DNA of 64,000 nt, taken from CALAZP01 sp964410725. Lineage in GTDB: Bacteria > Bacteroidota > Bacteroidia > Chitinophagales > Saprospiraceae. Position 1 is the first letter of the stretch. The number at the start of each line of letters is the position of its first letter. Where the stretch lies: positions 1 through 64,000 of the forward strand of contig CAYPID010000004.1 of assembly GCA_964410725.1 (NCBI GenBank). Direction: 5' to 3'. Below are positions 60,434 to 64,000 of the stretch, in pieces. The translations under genes were made by a program, and so were the position numbers. Under the pieces are notes generated by a model. That model did not search any database and was not told where the DNA came from. It saw only the letters and a program-made list of their open reading frames with translations.

Positions 60434-61279
60434 ATGGCTACTGAAGCTGTTGTGCAAAATTCTGAACAAACAGACGCCTGGTCAGGCGGAAAAGAACCTT
60501 TTAAGGCAAGTTATGGTAAATTGATGATGTGGTATTTCCTATTGTCAGATGCTTTTACTTTTGCTGGTTTTCTTATTGCTTACGGTGCACTAAGATTTAG
60601 TTCTCCAACTTGGCCGGTTCCTGATTTTGTATTCTCTACTGCTCCTTTTGGAATTTCTGGTGCACCTTTGATTTTCGTTACAGTTATGTCGTTTTTGCTG
60701 ATTATTAGTTCAGTGACTATGGTACGAGCCGTACAGGAGGGTCATAGAGAAAATAAAAAGGGTGTTGTTTTTTGGATGCTTTTAACCATAATAGGTGGTG
60801 CCGGTTTCTTGGGCTGTCAGGCTTGGGAATGGAATAATTTAATTGGTCATGAGCACATGTCTGTTACTACTAATCCTTTTGGTAGTCACTTAATGTCCGG
60901 AGAGTATTTAGATGATGCGCATGGTCATGCTTACGCTTCCGGTGAAACCAGAGAATCCTTTGATGCAGGTGATAGTTACTTAATTCATCAAGAGGATGGG
61001 AATTGGATTAAGAGAAGATTTATTTCTACTGATGGCGTTATGGGAGTACAAGAATTTGGCCCTAAAGCATTCGGAGCCTTGTTCTTCTTTATTACCGGTT
61101 TTCACGGTTTCCACGTCTTTTCTGGTGTTGTTTTCTTGCTTATTATCATGCTTAATGCTGGTAGTGGGCTTTATGTCAAGCGCAAGAATGGATACGAAAT
61201 GGTTGAAAAAATTGGTTTGTATTGGCACTTTGTAGACTTAGTTTGGGTGTTTGTATTTTTAGTATTTTATCTTCTCTAA
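60434..61279 (+). CDS. coxC: Cytochrome c oxidase subunit III
   Basis: The 281-residue product has about five membrane helices and the same family motifs, FHGFHVFSGVVFLLI and YWHFVDLVWVFVFLVFYLL. It has an insertion of about 60 residues (roughly 140-205), rich in His, Asp and Gly (EHMSVTTNPFGSHLMSGEYLDDAHGHAYASG in part), between the second and the last pair of helices. The insert is on the periplasmic side if normal topology holds. It follows the first subunit III gene by 21 nt. Confidence 0.92.
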   Translation: MATEAVVQNSEQTDAWSGGKEPFKASYGKLMMWYFLLSDAFTFAGFLIAYGALRFSSPTWPVPDFVFSTAPFGISGAPLIFVTVMSFLLIISSVTMVRAVQEGHRENKKGVVFWMLLTIIGGAGFLGCQAWEWNNLIGHEHMSVTTNPFGSHLMSGEYLDDAHGHAYASGETRESFDAGDSYLIHQEDGNWIKRRFISTDGVMGVQEFGPKAFGALFFFITGFHGFHVFSGVVFLLIIMLNAGSGLYVKRKNGYEMVEKIGLYWHFVDLVWVFVFLVFYLL

Positions 61280-61300
61280 TAATTATTAAATAGTCATAAA

Positions 61301-61723
61301 ATGGGACTTAGTTACGAAGAAGGAAAAAAGAAGGTTGTTAAAGGGCTTTATTTATTGGCTGCTGTAACGCTTATCGAAGTTTTTATTTCTCTACTTGGAA
61401 AAGGTCATATTATTTCTGGTGTTGAAAAGTATTCAGTTATTCTATACATTGTTGGTTTAGCACTCATTGTTTTATCATTATACAAGGCCTACTTTATTAT
61501 TTATGAGTTTATGCACATGAAGTATGAAGTTAAGGGACTGGCTTTAACGGTCTTATTACCTACTACCTTACTTATTTGGGCTATTATTGCTTTCTTTCAA
61601 GAGGGCAATTCATGGAAAAACAGAAGAGAACTGATAAAGGAAAAGAATGAGGTACAGGTTAAATCAAATCCTGAGCCAACGGGTGAGCTAATTAGATTAG
61701 AGGACTTTTCGGGCAACATATAA
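61301..61723 (+). CDS. Cytochrome c oxidase subunit IV family protein
   Basis: The 140-residue product has three membrane helices (about 15-35, 48-68 and 85-104) and a charged C-terminal tail, the pattern of small bacterial subunit IV/CyoD-like proteins. KAYFIIYEFMHMKYE (about 62-76) is typical. Such subunits support assembly or stability of the oxidase. It lies 21 nt after coxC and 4 nt before the next gene. Confidence 0.85.
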   Translation: MGLSYEEGKKKVVKGLYLLAAVTLIEVFISLLGKGHIISGVEKYSVILYIVGLALIVLSLYKAYFIIYEFMHMKYEVKGLALTVLLPTTLLIWAIIAFFQEGNSWKNRRELIKEKNEVQVKSNPEPTGELIRLEDFSGNI

Positions 61724-61727
61724 TTAA

Positions 61728-62285
61728 ATGGCTAAATTGGGAGTTAGTAAGTTCATACAAATCAGTGGTTTATTGCTCCTTTTGGTAGTTTTACCTTTAG
61801 TTTCTTGGTATTACCTGAACAGGGGTTATGATTATCAATTACAAGCGCGTTCTGAGCTGAAAGACTTGGGTGCTTGGTCAGTTGATAGTTCTGGTATAGA
61901 TACAGTTGGTTATACGGGTATCTTCACTATAGTCAATCAAGATTCTTTTCGAGACAGTCTACTACGCCAAACGCTCAATAAATTGATTGAACAGTTTGGA
62001 GAAAGACCTGACTTTTTAGTTGGATTGATTAAATCCGATATTAATGTTTCGACATTAGATTTATCAGATACCTCCAGAGTCATTTACTTGGACAAGGTTA
62101 ATTTCCATTCTGAATTAAGTTTTCTTGATGGAATGCTATATTTATCTGATCGTAAAGGCACCGTACGAAACAGCTATAATTATCGCAGTATGGCTGAGAT
62201 TAGGAGAATGGTGGAACATATTGCTTTAATACTTCCTCAACAACCCTCTTCAGATATCATTTTTGTCCCTGAGAGTGAAAAATAG
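61728..62285 (+). CDS. SCO1-like thioredoxin-fold protein lacking the copper-binding cysteines
   Basis: The 185-residue product has one N-terminal membrane anchor (about 9-28) and a periplasmic domain. The C-terminal part, MLYLSDRKGTVRNSY followed by MAEIRRMVEHIALILP, is like the end of SCO1/PrrC proteins, and YTGIFTIVNQDSF sits where FTxCPxxCP should be. There is no cysteine in the whole protein, so it cannot bind copper or do thiol exchange as SCO1 does. I infer a degenerate SCO-like assembly factor, perhaps a scaffold. It is tightly packed in the oxidase operon. Confidence 0.65.
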   Translation: MAKLGVSKFIQISGLLLLLVVLPLVSWYYLNRGYDYQLQARSELKDLGAWSVDSSGIDTVGYTGIFTIVNQDSFRDSLLRQTLNKLIEQFGERPDFLVGLIKSDINVSTLDLSDTSRVIYLDKVNFHSELSFLDGMLYLSDRKGTVRNSYNYRSMAEIRRMVEHIALILPQQPSSDIIFVPESEK

Positions 62286-62296
62286 AAAATGACGCC

Positions 62297-62875
62297 ATGG
62301 AAAACAATATTGTGCTAGCTAAAAAATTAAACCGGTGGGCTTGGATTATTTCAGGTGTTGTTCTCGCTTTGGTTTTAGTCATGAGAAGGGTGAAAATTCC
62401 ATTACCTAATGGTATGGATTTTTCTTTTTTGCCCCCATTTCATGCGATGGTGAATGGGGTGACTGCCTTAATTTTATTAGCTGCTTTCATCGCTATTAAA
62501 AACAAAAGAGTAGAATTACACAGAAAATTAGTTTTTACAGCTCTAGGCCTATCCTTATTATTTTTACTTTCTTACGTGGCCTATCACTTTACCACTCCGG
62601 AAACCATATATGGAGATTTTAATGGAGACGGAATTCTTGAGGATGAAGAGCGACTGGCTGTCGGAAAAGATAGAGTAGTTTATTTGGCATTATTGCTAAG
62701 TCATATTTTATTAGCTGCTTTTTCTTTACCCTTTATTTTATTGACTTTTATACGAGCATATACTCAGCAGTTTGATGCGCATAAGAAAATGGCTAGATGG
62801 GTTTTTCCTATTTGGTTTTATGTAGCTGCAACCGGACCTATATGTTATTTGTTATTATTACCATATTACAACTAG
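62297..62875 (+). CDS. DUF420 membrane protein with an EF-hand-like loop
   Basis: The 192-residue product has about five membrane helices and fits DUF420 (YozB), a family found near heme-copper oxidase genes and thought to help in their assembly. Conserved stretches are PPFHAMVNG, HRKLVFTALGLSLLFLLSYVAYHF, SHILLAAFSLPFILLTF and HKKMARWVFPIWFYVAATGPICYLLL. Between helices (residues 107-118) lies an EF-hand-type calcium loop, Asp107-x-Asn-x-Asp-Gly-x-Leu-Glu-x-x-Glu118, replacing the short loop of other members. It is 11 nt after the SCO-like gene. Confidence 0.85.
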   Translation: MENNIVLAKKLNRWAWIISGVVLALVLVMRRVKIPLPNGMDFSFLPPFHAMVNGVTALILLAAFIAIKNKRVELHRKLVFTALGLSLLFLLSYVAYHFTTPETIYGDFNGDGILEDEERLAVGKDRVVYLALLLSHILLAAFSLPFILLTFIRAYTQQFDAHKKMARWVFPIWFYVAATGPICYLLLLPYYN

Positions 62876-62879
62876 ACCA

Positions 62880-63137
62880 ATGAAAAAGATAGTACTGAGC
62901 TTAAGTTTATTATTCTTTATTGGAATTTTTCCAACTTCCTCGGTTACTGCTCAATGTCCTATGTGTAAAATGTCTGCTGAAAGTAACCTCAAAAATGGAG
63001 GCACTGCAGGTAAAAAATTGAATACAGGTATTTTATATATGTTAGCTACTCCTTATCTGATTATTGGTACCATTGGTTTTATTTGGTGGAGAAATAGAAT
63101 TAAGGAACAAAGATTGGAGGAGACCAGTGGCCAATGA
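62880..63137 (+). CDS. Small CxxC membrane protein of the oxidase cluster
   Basis: The 85-residue product has an N-terminal signal peptide (about 1-24), then QCPMCKMSAES with a CxxC pair (Cys26 and Cys29) just after the expected cleavage site, and one membrane helix (about 50-69). The motif CPMC next to a membrane helix would place two thiols at the periplasmic surface, suited to copper or heme binding; this is inference. It comes 4 nt after the DUF420 gene, at the end of the oxidase genes, and overlaps ung by 11 nt. I know of similar small proteins in Bacteroidota oxidase clusters but no assigned function. Confidence 0.8.
   Translation: MKKIVLSLSLLFFIGIFPTSSVTAQCPMCKMSAESNLKNGGTAGKKLNTGILYMLATPYLIIGTIGFIWWRNRIKEQRLEETSGQ
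63116..63122 (+). promoter_or_regulatory. Ribosome binding site deciding the ung start
   Basis: GGAGGAG, a strong Shine-Dalgarno sequence, lies 4 nt before the GTG at 63127. Clear Shine-Dalgarno sites are rare in Bacteroidota, so this supports GTG 63127 as the ung start rather than the longer frame beginning at 63064. Confidence 0.6.
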
Positions 63138-63816
63138 CATTCGAATTGAAGATTCGTGGAATCTTGCCTTAAGGGAGACTTTCAGTAAAAGTTATTTTGT
63201 TCAACTAACCTCTAAACTTCGCGAGCTTAAACAGTCGGGTAAAACTATATATCCAAAGGGAAGTTTAATCTTCAATGCTTTCAATTTAACCCCTTTACCT
63301 TCGGTAAAAGTTGTAATACTCGGTCAGGATCCATATCACAATCCGGGAGAAGCTATGGGGCTTAGTTTTTCGGTTCCCAAAGATGTAAAAATTCCACCTT
63401 CTCTTAAGAATATTTATAAAGAGCTCCTTAGTAATAATATAGGTTTCGAGGAAATGCCCAATCACGGAGATTTATCGTCATGGGCGACTCAGGGTGTTCT
63501 ATTATTAAATGCAATGTTAACAGTGGAAAAGAATAAGCCGGGCAGCCATAGAAACTTAGGTTGGCAGGATTTCACGGATGATGTGTTAAAAACTATTTCA
63601 AATCAATTGAATGGAATTGTCTTTATGTTATGGGGTAATTTTGCCAAGTCCAAAGCCAAATTTATTGATACTACCAGACATTTGGTTTTAGAGGCAGCAC
63701 ATCCTTCTCCTTTAGCAGGTGGAGCCTTTTTCGGTTGTCAACATTTCAAACAGGCTAATGAATACTTAAAAGGAATTGGAAAAGGGCCAATAGATTGGAC
63801 CATAATAAATGAATGA
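63127..63816 (+). CDS. ung: Uracil-DNA glycosylase
   Basis: The 229-residue enzyme removes uracil from DNA in base-excision repair. From the GTG at 63127 the length equals that of E. coli Ung (229) and the N-terminus reads MANDIRIEDSW, like its MANELTWHD. The catalytic water-activating motif GQDPYH has Asp68; family-1 markers SLKNIYKEL, WATQGVLLLNAMLTV, FMLWGNFAKSKAKF and the active-site loop HPSPLAGGAFFGCQHF are complete. It overlaps the upstream CxxC gene by 11 nt and the next gene by 4 nt, so it may be translated as part of the oxidase transcript. Confidence 0.95.
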   Translation: MANDIRIEDSWNLALRETFSKSYFVQLTSKLRELKQSGKTIYPKGSLIFNAFNLTPLPSVKVVILGQDPYHNPGEAMGLSFSVPKDVKIPPSLKNIYKELLSNNIGFEEMPNHGDLSSWATQGVLLLNAMLTVEKNKPGSHRNLGWQDFTDDVLKTISNQLNGIVFMLWGNFAKSKAKFIDTTRHLVLEAAHPSPLAGGAFFGCQHFKQANEYLKGIGKGPIDWTIINE

Positions 63817-64000
63817 TGAATAAAAATTTAGGTATTTGGGGAAGTATTTTTTTAGGTACTGCTGTGGCCTTTGGTGCTTTTGGTGCTCATTATTTAAAGG
63901 GGTTACTGGCCGCAGATCAGTTAGAAATATTTCAAACAGGAGTCGATTACCAATTTATTCACGGTTTAGGTCTTCTATTGCTTGGTAATATGGATGGTCC
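63813..64000 (+). CDS. DUF423 family membrane protein (partial, runs off the window)
   Basis: The visible 62 residues begin MMNKNLGIWGSIFLGTAVAFGAFGAHYLK and continue with IFQTGVDYQFIHGLGLLLL, both characteristic of the N-terminal half of DUF423 (YgdD-like) membrane proteins with about four helices. The function is unknown. The ATG overlaps the ung stop (ATGA) and a second ATG follows at once. The 3' end is outside the window. Confidence 0.85.
   Translation, partial: MMNKNLGIWGSIFLGTAVAFGAFGAHYLKGLLAADQLEIFQTGVDYQFIHGLGLLLLGNMDG

Noticed and set aside
63064..63126. Extended N-terminus of Ung
   Set aside because: The 21 extra residues lie inside the preceding gene and do not resemble Ung; GTG 63127 has a strong ribosome binding site and gives the standard 229-residue protein.
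1..64000. CRISPR arrays, tRNA/rRNA genes, insertion sequences, prophage or toxin-antitoxin genes
   Set aside because: I looked for direct repeat arrays, terminal inverted repeats, transposase or integrase motifs and tRNA-like cloverleafs and saw none; the region is core chromosome.

Overview
The window is a 64 kb piece of a Bacteroidota (Bacteroidetes) chromosome, most likely from the Cytophagales or a related order. The evidence is: a low-GC, densely packed gene layout; promoter-like TAnnTTTG (-7) elements in place of sigma70 boxes; an alternative complex III (ActA-F) beside a caa3/aa3-type oxidase; a fused SecDF; an FtsL-like protein of the Bacteroidota type; DUF3098; and a TPR/PD40/CRD/OmpA protein with the layout of the type IX secretion component PorE. 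Almost all genes are core (housekeeping). I see no phage, insertion sequence, CRISPR array, rRNA or tRNA.

Layout. (1) 0.15-4.9 kb: yaaA, a penicillin-acylase-family hydrolase, two small membrane proteins and a dolichol-phosphate-mannose-synthase-like glycosyltransferase, closed by a good terminator. (2) 5.1-20.5 kb: a complete division and cell wall (dcw) cluster, mraZ-rsmH-ftsL-ftsI-murE-mraY-murD-ftsW-murG-murC-ftsQ-ftsA-ftsZ. It has a MraZ-operator-like repeat over its promoter and a 100-N scaffold gap with a 101-bp exact duplication between murC and ftsQ. (3) 20.6-25 kb: a small orphan, a strong terminator, then typA, an LptF/LptG permease and a PAP2 phosphatase. (4) 25-30.4 kb, minus strand: ftsX-DUF3098-uppP-truB-gpsA-AGCS symporter. 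(5) 30.4-39.5 kb: leuS (plus), then the PorE-like protein, secDF and a 2-hydroxyacid dehydrogenase (minus). (6) 39.5-46 kb: a small membrane protein and a 635-aa orphan exported protein (plus), facing a tightly coupled minus-strand operon of ubiD, an arginyltransferase(ATE)-like gene and a di-heme c-type cytochrome lipoprotein. (7) 46.1-46.9 kb: thyA. (8) 47-63.1 kb: one long respiratory operon, actABCDEF-coxB-coxA-cyoE-two subunit III genes-subunit IV-a cysteine-less SCO-like protein-DUF420-a small CxxC membrane protein. (9) 63.1-64 kb: ung and the start of a DUF423 gene that runs off the window.

How the genes work together. The dcw cluster makes lipid II with meso-diaminopimelate (the MurE DNPR motif supports this) and builds the divisome; UppP recycles its undecaprenyl carrier and FtsX belongs to the same division machinery. 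ActA-F oxidises menaquinol and passes electrons through c hemes to the CuA/heme-copper oxidase, whose cofactor-assembly genes are in the same operon. No wholly novel system is evident. The most worthwhile leads are the ubiD/ATE-like/di-heme cytochrome operon, the SCO-like protein that has lost all cysteines, the EF-hand-like loop in the DUF420 protein, the hairpins at gene junctions, and the assembly artefact between murC and ftsQ.
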